A DNA stretch of 53,483 bases. Origin: a bacterium. Lineage in GTDB: Bacteria > Desulfobacterota > DSWW01. A program made the translations under genes and the position numbers. Below are positions 7,949 to 17,504 of the stretch, in pieces. The stretch spans positions 1-53,483 of the forward strand of contig JANQFG010000049.1 in NCBI GenBank assembly GCA_028277985.1, given 5' to 3'. How positions within the stretch are numbered: the stretch's first letter is position 1; each line of letters begins with the position of its first letter. A model generated the notes under the pieces. The model was not told where the DNA came from and searched no databases. It worked only from the letters and a program-made list of their open reading frames with translations.

Positions 7949-8947
7949 ATGCAGATGAAGCTTCGGTCGGCGATCCCGCTGTTCGGCCTGCTCACCCTCC
8001 TCCAGCACACCCCGGCTTTCGCCCAGAGCATAGACGTTGCACGGTGGTTCGGCCCGGAAGTGGGCAACCGTTCCGTCATTGCCCGGTATGCATTGAACTT
8101 CTACACGGATTCGGACGTGGACGGCCAGAACACCGACCTCGGTCTTCTCGAGCATGACTTCTTCGCCATGGCCCCTGTATGGCAGAACAACCGGCACGAA
8201 CTAGGCATCAGTGCGAAAGTAGAGCTACAGGACACGGATACGGACGCCGTTCTGCCGAGAGAAGGAATCCCTCTTCCGGGACAGCTCTGGGAAGTGCGGG
8301 TGGCAGGGAACTACAGGGGAGTGGTCCGGGGCGACTGGATATGGGGAGTGAACGCAAGCTTCGGCTCGGCCAGCAACGAGCCCTTCCAGGCCGGCGACGC
8401 GTTCGATGGAACACTGGGCGGTCTTCTCCGCATCCCGCACAAGGAGAAGAATGCCTGGTTGTTCTTCCTCTATTTCGCCACCAACAGGGAATTCCTGAAC
8501 TACATACCCCTTCCCGGCGCAGGCTACTGGTGGGAGCCTTCGGACAAGCTCCGCGCGGTTGTGGGTGTCCCTTTCGTCTCGCTCGCCTACGGCCCGGTCG
8601 AAAAGCTATCGTTGAACCTGAACTACTTCCCGATCCGGAACATCAAGGCCAGGGCAAACTATCGGATCGCCGGTTCTCTTACCCTGACGGCCGGATTCGA
8701 ATGGCGCAACCAGAGGTATTTTCGCGCGGATCGGGACAACAACGACGAACGGATCTTCTACTACGAGAAGCGAATCGCCGGTGGGCTCCGTGTTGACGTG
8801 ACCAGACAGGTCACCCTCGCATTCGAGGGAGGCTGGGCATTCGATCGGTTCTACTTCGAGGGGGAAGAATATGGCGATCGTGATGGGAACCGCATCGACG
8901 TTGATGACAGTCCCTATGGAGCCGTCAAGATCGTCGGCCGTTTCTAA
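7949..8947 (+). CDS. Outer-membrane beta-barrel protein (DUF6268-like)
   Basis: This 332-residue protein has a signal peptide (about 1-26, ending AFAQ), then alternating aromatic and hydrophobic strands throughout (WEVRVAGNYRGVVRGDWIWGVN; KLSLNLNYFPIRNIKARANYR) and a terminal Phe in KIVGRF, the usual outer-membrane barrel signature. The overall pattern resembles DUF6268 proteins. ATGs at 7949 and 7955 are both possible, with AAAGAGGAT just upstream; a TATACT -10-like box lies at 7899-7904. The flavoenzyme gene follows 24 bases later, so the two may be one transcript, though no functional link is apparent. Confidence 0.85.
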   Translation: MQMKLRSAIPLFGLLTLLQHTPAFAQSIDVARWFGPEVGNRSVIARYALNFYTDSDVDGQNTDLGLLEHDFFAMAPVWQNNRHELGISAKVELQDTDTDAVLPREGIPLPGQLWEVRVAGNYRGVVRGDWIWGVNASFGSASNEPFQAGDAFDGTLGGLLRIPHKEKNAWLFFLYFATNREFLNYIPLPGAGYWWEPSDKLRAVVGVPFVSLAYGPVEKLSLNLNYFPIRNIKARANYRIAGSLTLTAGFEWRNQRYFRADRDNNDERIFYYEKRIAGGLRVDVTRQVTLAFEGGWAFDRFYFEGEEYGDRDGNRIDVDDSPYGAVKIVGRF

Positions 8948-8971
8948 ACCAGCGTCGATCAGGAGGAACCA

Positions 8972-10966
8972 GTGAAGCGGCTATTCAGCGGGATCAAGGC
9001 AGGCACCCTGGAACTGAAGAACCGCATCGTCCTGCTGTCCATGCAGTTGGGATACGCAGAGGGCGGGTTCGCCACCGACGCCTTCATCCGCTTCTACGAG
9101 GACAGGGCCAGGGGCGGAGCAGGCCTGCTCATCGTCGGAGGGGCCCACGTTCACCCCCACGGCACGGGCGGTGTGAACTTCCTCGCCATCGACGATGACA
9201 AGTACATTCCAGACCTGAAAAAGCTCACGGACACGATCCGCTCTGCGGGATCCAAGTCCTGCCTTCAGTTACTCCACTCGGGTCGATACGCCTTCTCGCT
9301 TCTGACCGGCGAGCAGCCCGTATCCGCATCCGAGGTCGAGTCTCCGCTCAGCGGAGATGTACCCAGAGCCCTGAGCGTGGAAGAGATCGCGGGGATGGTG
9401 ACCCTCTTCACCGAGGCCGCACGCCGGGCAAAGGAAGCAGGCTTCGACTCGGTCGAGATCTGCGGAAGCACCGGCTATCTGATCAGCCAGTTCCTCTCTT
9501 CCTACACCAACCGCAGGACCGATGAGTACGGAGGCAGCCTGGAGAATCGGATGAGGTTTGCCAAGGAAATCGTCAGAAGCATCAAGCAGGAGCTCGGAGA
9601 GGACTACCCGGTCGTGTTTCGGTTGAGCTTCGACGATTACGTGGAAGGCGGGACGGGCCTCGACGAGACGAGGCCCATCGCCAGGGCGTTGGAACAGGAA
9701 GGAGTCGATCTCCTGGACATGCAGGTGGGCTGGCATGAGGCAAAGGTGCCTACGAGCGCAATGCTCGTTCCTAGAGCCGCCTTCGCATATCTTGCCGGAG
9801 CCATCAAAAGGGAAGTCTCCATTCCGGTGATCGTCACGAACAGGATCAACGATCCTCTCCTCGCGGAAGAGCTTCTCCAGGACGGGGTCGCAGACCTGAT
9901 CGGCATGGCGAGGGCCTTGATCGCTGACCCGGAACTGCCGAACAAGGCGATGACCGGAAGGCGCGAGGAAATCGCACCATGCATCGCATGCAACCAGGGG
10001 TGCATGGACGGCATATTCATGGGACGGCCGGTCGCCTGCCTGGTCAACCCGGCTGCGGGGCAGGAGGCGGATTTCGAAATCCGTCCCGCGGCGGAATCGA
10101 AGAAGGTGATGGTCGTAGGTGCGGGCCCAGGGGGCATGGAGGCGGCCAGGGTTCTGGCCGTCAGGGGCCATTCGGTGACCCTGGTGGAAAAGGAAAAGGA
10201 GCTGGGAGGCCAGCTCACCTTTTGCGGGATCGCAGAAGACAGGGGCGAGTTCCGGTCCTACCTGAAACATCTGGTCCATGAAGTGAATCGACTGGATATC
10301 GACATTGTAACGGAAGAGCAAGCGACCGAGCGTTCGATCCTTGCGAGCGACCCGGATGTGGTCATCGTCGCCACCGGCGCGCGACAAGACCTCCCGGAGA
10401 TACCCGGTATCGAGAGACCCCACGTCTGCACCGCCGAGTCCGTGCTCCGGAGAGAGGCTGACCTTTGGGGCAAGGTGGTCATCCTGGGTGGAGGGCATAT
10501 CGGGTGCGAAGTCGCCCTCTACGCAGCACAGAGAGGTGCCATGCCGACCGACGTTGCCCGTTTCCTTGTACGCCACGGAGCGCTCGACGATGATGCCGCC
10601 CTCACCTACATGAAACAAACCAGGCCCGTCACGATCGTCGAACAGCGGAAGAAGGTGGCCGCTTACTACGGCCGAACCTCACGGTTCGGCATCCTCCAGT
10701 CGCTGCGCAGCTACGGCGTCACCTTGATGACCAACACGAAGTGCATCGAGATAGGTGACGGGGCGATCGTCATTGAGACCGAGGAGGGACAAAGCACCCT
10801 CGAGGCGGATACGGTCGTGATCACATCCGGCTACGTCGAGGAGAACGTGCTTTACGAGCAGCTGAAGGACAAGGTCCCGGAGCTTCACATCATCGGAGAT
10901 GCCCGAAAGCTCAAGAGTTGTCAGCAAGCCGTACTGGAGGGGGCGAAACTGGCGCGCCAGATCTGA
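8972..10966 (+). CDS. NADH:flavin oxidoreductase of the 2,4-dienoyl-CoA reductase / Old Yellow Enzyme type
   Basis: The 664-residue enzyme has the three-part layout of FadH-like proteins. Residues 1-330 are an FMN TIM barrel (LKNRIVLLSMQLGYAE; FDSVEICGSTGYLISQFLSSYTNRRTDEYGG). A 4Fe-4S site reads CIACNQGCMDGIFMGRPVAC, spacing C-x2-C-x3-C-x11-C. About 380-664 hold FAD and NAD(P) Rossmann folds (VVGAGPGGMEAARVLAVRGH; VVILGGGHIGCEVALYA). It passes electrons from NAD(P)H via FAD and the cluster to FMN to reduce an activated C=C bond, for instance in an enoyl-CoA-type substrate. Start is GTG at 8972, six bases after AGGAGG. The substrate is unknown. Confidence 0.93.
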   Translation: MKRLFSGIKAGTLELKNRIVLLSMQLGYAEGGFATDAFIRFYEDRARGGAGLLIVGGAHVHPHGTGGVNFLAIDDDKYIPDLKKLTDTIRSAGSKSCLQLLHSGRYAFSLLTGEQPVSASEVESPLSGDVPRALSVEEIAGMVTLFTEAARRAKEAGFDSVEICGSTGYLISQFLSSYTNRRTDEYGGSLENRMRFAKEIVRSIKQELGEDYPVVFRLSFDDYVEGGTGLDETRPIARALEQEGVDLLDMQVGWHEAKVPTSAMLVPRAAFAYLAGAIKREVSIPVIVTNRINDPLLAEELLQDGVADLIGMARALIADPELPNKAMTGRREEIAPCIACNQGCMDGIFMGRPVACLVNPAAGQEADFEIRPAAESKKVMVVGAGPGGMEAARVLAVRGHSVTLVEKEKELGGQLTFCGIAEDRGEFRSYLKHLVHEVNRLDIDIVTEEQATERSILASDPDVVIVATGARQDLPEIPGIERPHVCTAESVLRREADLWGKVVILGGGHIGCEVALYAAQRGAMPTDVARFLVRHGALDDDAALTYMKQTRPVTIVEQRKKVAAYYGRTSRFGILQSLRSYGVTLMTNTKCIEIGDGAIVIETEEGQSTLEADTVVITSGYVEENVLYEQLKDKVPELHIIGDARKLKSCQQAVLEGAKLARQI

Positions 10967-11055
10967 CCTCCAGCCCCATAGGGCTCGCAACAGGTGCCTG
11001 GTCGACACCGGAGCAAGCTGTCGCGGGATTCTTCACAGAGGAAGCGTTCCCCAAT

Positions 11056-13374
11056 CTACGGGCAATCGTGGTACACGTTCGCACCCCTGCTCTCCAACTG
11101 AGGGATGTAGCTGGTGCAGGATGTCGCACTGAGAGGATTTCCTTCGAGGTGTACCTCGGCAAGGTACGCTATACCAGCGTTGTTCACGAGGGGAAGGATA
11201 TCCGTGATTTGGTTGTCGGCAAGGTTGAGCTCTCCCAGAAGAGTCAGGGCGGTCAGGGCGCTCAGGTCACTGATCTGGTTGCCTTCGAGAGACAGGGCCT
11301 CCAGGCCGGTCAGGCCTGCCAATGGACCGAGGTCGCTGATCTGGTTCCCGTCAAGATGGAGGTGTTTGACCCGCGTGAGGCCTGCGAAGGAGCTGAGGTC
11401 ACCGATCTGGTTGTCGTTGAGGTACAGATCCCACAAAGAGTGTACCGACTCCAGTGGTGTAACGTCATCCAACTGGTTTCCGTCCAGGTAGAGTGCATGC
11501 AACTCCGACAGCCCCGCCAGGGGGCCGAGGTCGCTCACCTGGTTCCCGTCGAGATAGAGTTCTCCCAGGGAGGTCATCCCTGCCAGTGGGCTCAAGTCGG
11601 TGATCTGGTTGTTTTCGAGATAGAGTTCCCTGACCAGCGTCACGCCGGCCAGGGGCGTCAGGTCACTGATCTGGTTGTTGGAAAGCCTGAGGCTGGAGGC
11701 CAGGGGCACACTGGCCAGCGCACTGATATCACTGAGTTGGGTGGAGGACAGGTCGAGAGCGACCCGATTCGCAAGACCTGCCAAGGGGCTCAGATCGGTA
11801 ACAGGAGTCCCTGAGAGGGAGAGAGAGCGCAGACGCGCAAGGCCCGTCAGAGGGCTCAGGTCACTGACCTGGGTTTCATCGAGGCGGAGATACCGCAGTT
11901 CAGCCAGAGTTGCCAGTGGCGCAATGTCGGTGACCGGGTTCCCGTCGAGGTAGAGGGTCTCGAGGAGAGTGAGCCCTGCAAGGGGAACCAGGTCGCTGAC
12001 CTGGTTCAACGAGAGATAGAGTGTTTCCAGGTTCGTCAGCCCCGCCAGAGGATTGACGTCACCGATCTGGTTGTCATCGAGGTAGAGATGTCGCAGGCCC
12101 GTCAATCCCGCCAGAGGACTCAGGTCGCTGATCCGGTTTTCACCAAGTCGTAGATTCACCACCTGCGTCAAGGCAGGGAATGATGACAGGTCGTCTATAT
12201 CGTTCTCTTCAAGAGACAGGATTCTGAGGGCTGCCATGCTCGCCAGGGGTGCAGGATCACTCACCTGGTTTCCGTTCAGGACAAGGGTGTAGACTTCCGT
12301 CAACCCAGCGAAGGAGGTGAGGTCCTGGATCTGGGCTTCTTCCATGTAGACGTATCTGAGACCGCCCAGCCCGGCGAGGGGTGAAACGTCGGTTACCTGG
12401 TTCCCTGAAAGGTAGAGGTACTCGAGGTTCGTCACCCCGGCCAATGGGCTCAGGTCGCTTACCTGGTTGTTGTCGAGGTAGAGCCTCTGAAGTTGCGTCA
12501 ACCCTGCCAGCGGGCTCAGGTCGCTGATCTGGTTGTCTTTGACGTGTAGTTGACGTAAAGCGGGAAGTCCTTCCAGACCGCTCAGGTCGGTGATCTGGTT
12601 TCCATTGAGGGATAACTGGGACAGGTTCGTCAACCCTGCCAGGGGGTTCAGGTCACTGATCTGATTGTCGGAGAGACCTAATGTCCAGATTGAGGTCAGA
12701 TTACCTAGGGGGCTGATATCGGTAACCTGGGCACCGGAGAGGTAGAGTTGATACAGGTTCGACAGCGCCGCCAGCGGACTCAGGTCACTGACGGGTGTAT
12801 TGCCTAGGAAGAGTTCCTCGAGGTTCGTGAGCCCTGCCAGGGAGCTCAGGTCGCTGACCTGGGTGTCCTGGAGGAGGATTTTGCGCAGATTGCCGAGCCC
12901 GGCCAAAGGGTTCAAGTCGCTGATCGGGGTGTTGTAGAGATAGAGCTCGTTCAGGAATCCGATCCCTGCCAGGGGCCCGATATCCCGGACCGGGTTGGAG
13001 GAAGCTCCGAAGGAATACAGAATGGGCAGGTCTGCCAGCGGACCGAGATCTGTGATGCGGTTCTCATCGAGAGCCGCCAGAGTCATGAACGTACAGTACT
13101 CCAGGCCGCTGATATTCTCGATGTCGGCGCGATAAGCTCCTAGAGTAAACACTTGAAGAAGGACGGAGGTGCAAAGGGGCCCTGAATAGTAAGGGGGCGG
13201 GTCCCACGTGTCGGATAGCCCCACGGACCACCGGATGCGCTCCTCCAGGTTAGGGTCCGGGATTGCTGCCTCGTCCCCCCAAGGACACTCGGAACCCTGC
13301 CCCATCAGAAACATGCATGACAGAGAGATGACTCCAATCCAAGCGGGCATATGGTTTCGGCGGATCACAGGCAT
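11056..13374 (-). CDS. Secreted leucine-rich-repeat protein with 29 internalin-like repeats
   Basis: A short N-terminal signal or membrane segment (around MPAWIGVISLSCMFLMG) leads to a cap region and then 28 exact 22-residue repeats (consensus isDLsPLAGLtnLeeLyLdgNQ) and a final 25-residue repeat, spanning 11134-13056. The last 25 residues form a C-terminal cap with two Cys. This is the internalin/LRR_4 type of protein-binding solenoid, expected outside the cytoplasm. The start is uncertain: ATG at 13374 (taken here) is only two bases after GGGAGG; GTG at 13368 has better spacing to it; a TTG at 13395 is also in frame. A truncated copy of its 3' end lies immediately upstream. Ligand unknown. 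Confidence 0.88.
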   Translation of the reverse strand: MPVIRRNHMPAWIGVISLSCMFLMGQGSECPWGDEAAIPDPNLEERIRWSVGLSDTWDPPPYYSGPLCTSVLLQVFTLGAYRADIENISGLEYCTFMTLAALDENRITDLGPLADLPILYSFGASSNPVRDIGPLAGIGFLNELYLYNTPISDLNPLAGLGNLRKILLQDTQVSDLSSLAGLTNLEELFLGNTPVSDLSPLAALSNLYQLYLSGAQVTDISPLGNLTSIWTLGLSDNQISDLNPLAGLTNLSQLSLNGNQITDLSGLEGLPALRQLHVKDNQISDLSPLAGLTQLQRLYLDNNQVSDLSPLAGVTNLEYLYLSGNQVTDVSPLAGLGGLRYVYMEEAQIQDLTSFAGLTEVYTLVLNGNQVSDPAPLASMAALRILSLEENDIDDLSSFPALTQVVNLRLGENRISDLSPLAGLTGLRHLYLDDNQIGDVNPLAGLTNLETLYLSLNQVSDLVPLAGLTLLETLYLDGNPVTDIAPLATLAELRYLRLDETQVSDLSPLTGLARLRSLSLSGTPVTDLSPLAGLANRVALDLSSTQLSDISALASVPLASSLRLSNNQISDLTPLAGVTLVRELYLENNQITDLSPLAGMTSLGELYLDGNQVSDLGPLAGLSELHALYLDGNQLDDVTPLESVHSLWDLYLNDNQIGDLSSFAGLTRVKHLHLDGNQISDLGPLAGLTGLEALSLEGNQISDLSALTALTLLGELNLADNQITDILPLVNNAGIAYLAEVHLEGNPLSATSCTSYIPQLESRGANVYHDCP
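11134..13056 (-). repeat. Tandem 66-bp coding repeats of the LRR gene
   Basis: Twenty-eight units of 66 bases plus a 75-base final unit encode the repeats of the LRR protein. On the plus strand most units contain a variant of CAGGTCGCTGATCTGGTT. They are in frame throughout, which favours repeat-number change by recombination. Confidence 0.9.
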
Positions 13375-13423
13375 GGCCTCCCTAGAGGTATTCAAGCGTG
13401 AACACTACAGGGCCCCATCCAGT

Positions 13424-13672
13424 CTACGGGCAATCGTGGTGCACCTTCGCACCCCTGCTCTCCGGTTGGGCGACGTAGCTGGTGCAGGATGTCGAGCCGA
13501 GGTGATTCCCATCAAGATGTAGTTCGGAGCCGTATCCCAGGCCTACGTTGTTCACCAGGGGAAGGATGTCGGTGATCTGGTTGTCGGCCAGGCTGAGTTC
13601 TTCCAGGATCGTCATAGCGACCAGGGGCCCGAGGTTCGTGATCTGGTTGCCGGCGAATCGATAGGAAGCTTG
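13424..13672 (-). pseudogene. Truncated 3' remnant of a second LRR gene
   Basis: The reading frame encodes about two and a half LRR units and a C-terminal cap closely matching the end of the LRR gene downstream: NQITDILPLVNN and TSCTSY are identical, and the ends are ESRGAKVHHDCP here and ESRGANVYHDCP there. Homology stops near 13672. The frame stays open for another 60 bases but has no signal peptide and no start codon with a ribosome-binding site before the LRR part. An internal ATG (13615) would give a 63-residue fragment only. DNA similarity includes the stop and the bases TCTACGGGCAATCGTGG. It is best read as a partial duplicate or the remains of a deleted paralogue. Confidence 0.75.
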
Positions 13673-13735
13673 CTTCGGGTAGGAACAGCGTACGACAGTA
13701 GGGACTTGTGTGTCAAAGAGAAAGAGGCCCCATCG

Positions 13736-15013
13736 TCAGAAAAAGACGGAAAGGATGGCGGCGACCTCTTCCTCTGAATATTCGCTCGCCTCTATCGCCT
13801 TACCAGCCGCTTCGAGGATCCGAGCCGGATCGCCCAGGCCGTGGAATCGCTTCATCTTGTCTTCTTCCAGATCGATTCCAAGAGCCTCGGCCACGATCTC
13901 CGGAAACGTGACGGACTCGAGCCCCAGCTCCTTTTCATACGGGAAAAAGGCAAGCTGGCACCCCGCACACAGGTTGACGACCGCGTCTGCCTCCGCCTCC
14001 TTCGCCTCCTGCAACCGATTCCTCATAAAGGAGTCGGGCACGGACGGGTCCGCATTTCCTTTGGCCGACCAGCCGCAACAGAGCGCCCGCTCCCGGTTGT
14101 GCTTCATCTCGACCAAGTCGACTCCTTTGATGGATGAAAGCACCTCCCGCGGGCTCTCATAATCCCCCAGGCCCCGGGCGGTGAAACAAGGGTCCTGAAC
14201 CGTGATGCGCTTGCGGATCCCCTTCTTGAAAACGAGTCGCTCACTCCGCTCTGCCAGGAATCTTGACAGATGCTGATACCGAACACCGGCGGCGGAATGC
14301 TCCAGCGAGGCTTTTTCCAGAACGTACACGCACGTGGGGCACGTGAAGAGGACTGTGCTGGGCTGAAAACGCTCCAACCCCTCGACCAGGTCCCGGCACA
14401 TCCTGTCCGCCGTATCCGGATCCGCTGTGTTCAGGTGCACGGCGCCGCAGCAAAGGTTCTTGCCCCCGCCGATTGCAACGAAATCCTCGCCCATCTCCTT
14501 GAGGATGTCCCGGGTTGCCGCCATGGAGGCAGGGAAGATGACGTCGTGACAGCCGAAGAAGACGACGATGTCGTGCGCTTCCGGTTTCTCAGGGATCTCC
14601 TCGAGCCACCACTTCTCGGAGGGCCTTGTCTGGATGGCACTCAGGACCTCCTGGTAGCTGTACCTTTGACAGGGTCGGGCCAGCTCCATCATGGGCGGCA
14701 CGGCATGGCCGTCTCTCGCAAAACGCGCTTTGGCCAAAACGGGTGTTGCGCTCGCGTCGATCCCCTCGGGGCAATGCACATCGCATTCGAGACAGTTGAT
14801 GCACTGAAAAACGAAGTCGTAGACCTCCTGGTCAAATTCGCCGGATACGAGAAAATCTCGTTTCGCCCGGCTCAGTCTTGCCGGATCCGCATCTTTCAAG
14901 GCCGTGAAGGGATTGATTTCGCAGTTGGTCACACACTTCCCGCAGCCCGTGCACTTCTCCTGGATTTCCCTCAAGCAGTCTTCCAGGTATATCTCGAGTG
15001 AAACATTGCTCAT
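13736..15013 (-). CDS. HdrD/GlpC-like iron-sulfur protein with two 4Fe-4S and two CCG domains
   Basis: This is a soluble 425-residue protein. Two ferredoxin-type sites lie at the N-terminus (CTGCGKCVTNCE, Cys 21/24/27/31; then CINCLECDVHCPEG). Two intact cysteine-rich CCG domains follow: GCHDV ... NLCCGAV ... TCPTC and DPCFTARG ... ALCCGWS ... LCAGC. The layout matches HdrD and the iron-sulfur subunits of anaerobic glycerol-3-phosphate, lactate and glycolate dehydrogenases. It probably carries electrons between a flavin or dehydrogenase partner and a low-potential acceptor. It is the last gene of the alanine-dehydrogenase operon, 56 bases after the saccharopine-dehydrogenase-like gene. An alternative role is as electron donor for corrinoid reactivation in the neighbouring cluster (inference). 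Confidence 0.9.
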   Translation of the reverse strand: MSNVSLEIYLEDCLREIQEKCTGCGKCVTNCEINPFTALKDADPARLSRAKRDFLVSGEFDQEVYDFVFQCINCLECDVHCPEGIDASATPVLAKARFARDGHAVPPMMELARPCQRYSYQEVLSAIQTRPSEKWWLEEIPEKPEAHDIVVFFGCHDVIFPASMAATRDILKEMGEDFVAIGGGKNLCCGAVHLNTADPDTADRMCRDLVEGLERFQPSTVLFTCPTCVYVLEKASLEHSAAGVRYQHLSRFLAERSERLVFKKGIRKRITVQDPCFTARGLGDYESPREVLSSIKGVDLVEMKHNRERALCCGWSAKGNADPSVPDSFMRNRLQEAKEAEADAVVNLCAGCQLAFFPYEKELGLESVTFPEIVAEALGIDLEEDKMKRFHGLGDPARILEAAGKAIEASEYSEEEVAAILSVFF

Positions 15014-15069
15014 CTGTATGCTCTTCCTTCCTTTCGAGCTCCAGAGTGTCGTTCAACGCATCACTCCGG

Positions 15070-16176
15070 TCACTTGAGCCGGTGAAGCTTCACCTCTTCA
15101 CAATTCATGGCCTCCACCAATGGATCGAGAGGAAAGACCTCCATGGGGACGCGCACCCCTGTCGCCTTCACACTGCCCTCCAGCAGCAGCTTCGTCATGG
15201 CCACAACGCTCATGGCCGTTGTGCCGTAGTCCGAGGGTCCCACCACGCACAGGCAACGGGTACACGCAGATCCATCTTGCTTCCCGGTTGCTACGACACT
15301 CAGAGCAATCGTCTCCGATTCCGGCCGCTTGTTCCCTTTTGAAAGTGCGATCATTCTGGCCAGGCGTTTCCTCGTGCTCTCACGATTGAACAAGCCCAGG
15401 AAACCGATCTTCTTCAGCAGGACGATGAGCCTCTCGAAACCGGCCTTGTCAAAGCTAGTCCAGTAGTTGACGTCGTGGACGTTGCACTGCTCGGCCACCA
15501 AAGCGGCCTCGATCCAGTTGATCAGACGCTGGGCCCTGTTCCCGAAGGGCTCCGGGAACATCATCTCCCTCTTCACCGAAAAACCGGGCCTTGAGTGTTC
15601 TGCACCGTTGACCCTGAACCGAACGGGTTGAGCGAACACGCCCAGCATGTCCGCGATTCCCGTGACACCGGCGCTGCCATCCGCGCTCTGAAGCAATCCT
15701 ACGTCGATGGTGGACACTTCCTCGAGCGATTCCACAAGGTGTTTGGCCATCATCCCGGACAGGCCGGGTATCAACCCGGCCATGATGATCGAGGCCGCAT
15801 GGCCCGCCTCCGGCAGCGAATCGAGCCGCCGCGCCTTTTCGAGGAAGTCGGCGCTGACCGTGACGTCCAGGCAGGGGATGCCCCGGGTCAGGCACACCGA
15901 TTGGACGAGCGGCTCCGTCTGCTGAACAGCAACGATGACCGCATCGGGCCCTCCGGTCATCGCCTTCTCCAGGCTAGCCCTGTCGGCAATGTCAACGCAC
16001 TCCGAAGAAACCTCTCCTCCCAGCGCCCGTGCGTACTGCTGTCCCCGGTCCGGCCTGTAGTCTCCCACCACCAGAGAGGTGGGCCCGAAAAGCCGAATCA
16101 CCTCTTCACACACGAAGCGGCCAACGCCACCGGTTGCTCCCAAGACGAGAATACTTCGAGGATCGGAACCAGCCAT
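15070..16176 (-). CDS. Saccharopine-dehydrogenase-like NAD(P)-binding protein
   Basis: This protein of 368 residues opens with a Rossmann motif (ILVLGATGGVGRFVCEEVIRLFG) and shows the saccharopine dehydrogenase N-terminal pattern (CVDIADRASLEKAMTGGPDAVIVAV; GIPCLDVTVSADF; AGLIPGLSGMMAKHLVESLEEV). Real saccharopine dehydrogenase activity is not implied; many family members act on other amino acids or polyamines, or are unassigned. The ATG at 16176 is chosen because AGGAGA precedes it and the fold starts at once; the frame is open further upstream but would run into the alanine dehydrogenase gene. Located between ald and the HdrD-like gene, it probably takes part in amino-acid redox chemistry. 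Confidence 0.82.
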   Translation of the reverse strand: MAGSDPRSILVLGATGGVGRFVCEEVIRLFGPTSLVVGDYRPDRGQQYARALGGEVSSECVDIADRASLEKAMTGGPDAVIVAVQQTEPLVQSVCLTRGIPCLDVTVSADFLEKARRLDSLPEAGHAASIIMAGLIPGLSGMMAKHLVESLEEVSTIDVGLLQSADGSAGVTGIADMLGVFAQPVRFRVNGAEHSRPGFSVKREMMFPEPFGNRAQRLINWIEAALVAEQCNVHDVNYWTSFDKAGFERLIVLLKKIGFLGLFNRESTRKRLARMIALSKGNKRPESETIALSVVATGKQDGSACTRCLCVVGPSDYGTTAMSVVAMTKLLLEGSVKATGVRVPMEVFPLDPLVEAMNCEEVKLHRLK

Positions 16177-16222
16177 GCCTGTTTCTCCTATGGAACCCGC
16201 ATGCTCCCGGCCATCCCGGCCT

Positions 16223-17344
16223 TCACGCCCGGGCCAGCACACGATCGACCGGGGTGTAGTCCAGACTGAGGGCATCCGCTACGGCCCTGTAAGTCACGGC
16301 CCCGTCCACAACATTCGCGCCCGCCTTGATCTCTTCATTCTCTTCCATCGCTTCCTGCCATCCCTTGTTTGCGATCTCCACCGTATACGGCAGGGTTGCG
16401 TTGGTCAGTGCAAGCGTCGATGTCCTCGGAACCGCCGCAGGCATGTTCGCCACGCAGTAGTGCACGACCCGATCCTCTTCAAAGATCGGCTCTGAATGGG
16501 TCGTGGGCTTCGATGTCTCGAAGCACCCCCCCTGGTCGATCGCAACATCCACCAGGACTGCGCCCGGCTTCATCGTGGCAAGCATATCTTTCGTGATCAG
16601 CCTCGGTGCCCTCGCACCCGGGAGAAGAACGGCTCCGACCACCACATCCGCCATGGCGATGAGATCCCTGAGCACCGACGGACTCGACATCACCGGAAAG
16701 CAATTCTTCGGCATGACGTCGCTCAGGTATCGAAGCCTGTCGAGGTTCACATCCAGGATATGGACCTTGGCGCCCAGGCCGCACGCCATCTTGGCGGCCT
16801 GCATGCCCGCCACCCCGCCGCCGAGTATCACCACGGTTCCCGGGTCGACTCCGGGGACCCCTCCCAGGAGGACCCCGTAGCCCCCTTGCGACTTCTCGAG
16901 GTACTTCGCCCCCTGCTGGATCGACATCCGCCCGGCCACCTCGCTCATGGGCGTGAGCAGGGGCAGGGACCCCTCCGCCTTCTGAATCGTCTCGTAGGCG
17001 ATGCAGACCGATTTACTCCGCATCAGAGCGTGCGTGAGTTGCTCTTCGGCGGCGAGGTGCAGATAGGTGAACAGGATCTGCCCTTGCCGAATCAGATCGT
17101 ATTCGGACGGCATGGGCTCCTTCACATGGAGGATCATTTCCGCACGCGCAAAGATATCCTCGGCTCTCTCTGCGATCTCGGCGCCCGACTCTACATAGTG
17201 CTGATCCTGGAACCCGCTGCCCACACCGGCGCCTCTTTCCACAAGTACGCTGTGCCCGTGCTCTAGAAGGACTTCGACCCCGGAGGGCGTCATGGACACA
17301 CGGTTTTCCTCTGTCTTGATCTCCTTGAGAATCCCGACGATCAT
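16223..17344 (-). CDS. ald: Alanine dehydrogenase
   Basis: The 373-residue protein is a standard alanine dehydrogenase (L-alanine + NAD+ + H2O to pyruvate + NH4+ + NADH). It begins [16 protein letters not shown] and contains the substrate-site Lys in [17 protein letters not shown], the His in FTYLHLA, and the NAD motif [22 protein letters not shown]. The motifs [19 protein letters not shown] and [23 protein letters not shown] complete the family signature. Length is normal. It heads a three-gene operon with the saccharopine-dehydrogenase-like and HdrD-like genes and has its own promoter with an operator-like palindrome. An ordinary catabolic role is likely, tied here to an amino-compound pathway. 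Confidence 0.95.
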   Translation of the reverse strand: MIVGILKEIKTEENRVSMTPSGVEVLLEHGHSVLVERGAGVGSGFQDQHYVESGAEIAERAEDIFARAEMILHVKEPMPSEYDLIRQGQILFTYLHLAAEEQLTHALMRSKSVCIAYETIQKAEGSLPLLTPMSEVAGRMSIQQGAKYLEKSQGGYGVLLGGVPGVDPGTVVILGGGVAGMQAAKMACGLGAKVHILDVNLDRLRYLSDVMPKNCFPVMSSPSVLRDLIAMADVVVGAVLLPGARAPRLITKDMLATMKPGAVLVDVAIDQGGCFETSKPTTHSEPIFEEDRVVHYCVANMPAAVPRTSTLALTNATLPYTVEIANKGWQEAMEENEEIKAGANVVDGAVTYRAVADALSLDYTPVDRVLARA

Positions 17345-17424
17345 GGCTTGCTCCCCTTTTTCGGCCGCTTGCCTACTTGCTGAATGCGCCCAGAATCTCC
17401 ATCAACTTCGAACTTTATTCTTTT

Positions 17425-17452
17425 ATTGTACAGTGTTCAAAAAGAGTGTCAA
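17425..17452 (-). promoter_or_regulatory. Promoter of the ald operon with an operator-like palindrome
   Basis: On the minus strand a perfect -35 TTGACA (17447-17452) and a -10 TACAAT (17425-17430) are 16 bases apart. An imperfect palindrome, TTGAACACTGTACAA (17426-17440), covers most of the spacer and the -10 box. The same motif, with two substitutions, fills the spacer of the corrinoid-operon promoter at 22544-22558. The rest of the 160-base gap (17345-17504) shows nothing else clear. Confidence 0.65.
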
Positions 17453-17504
17453 GACAATACTTAAGTATTCGTTTTCAATAGGAAATAGAGTGAAAACCCC
17501 TGGA

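Noticed and set aside
11134..13056. Regular 66-bp DNA repeats that could look like a CRISPR or satellite array
   Set aside because: The units are in frame, have no unique spacers and encode a clear leucine-rich-repeat protein.
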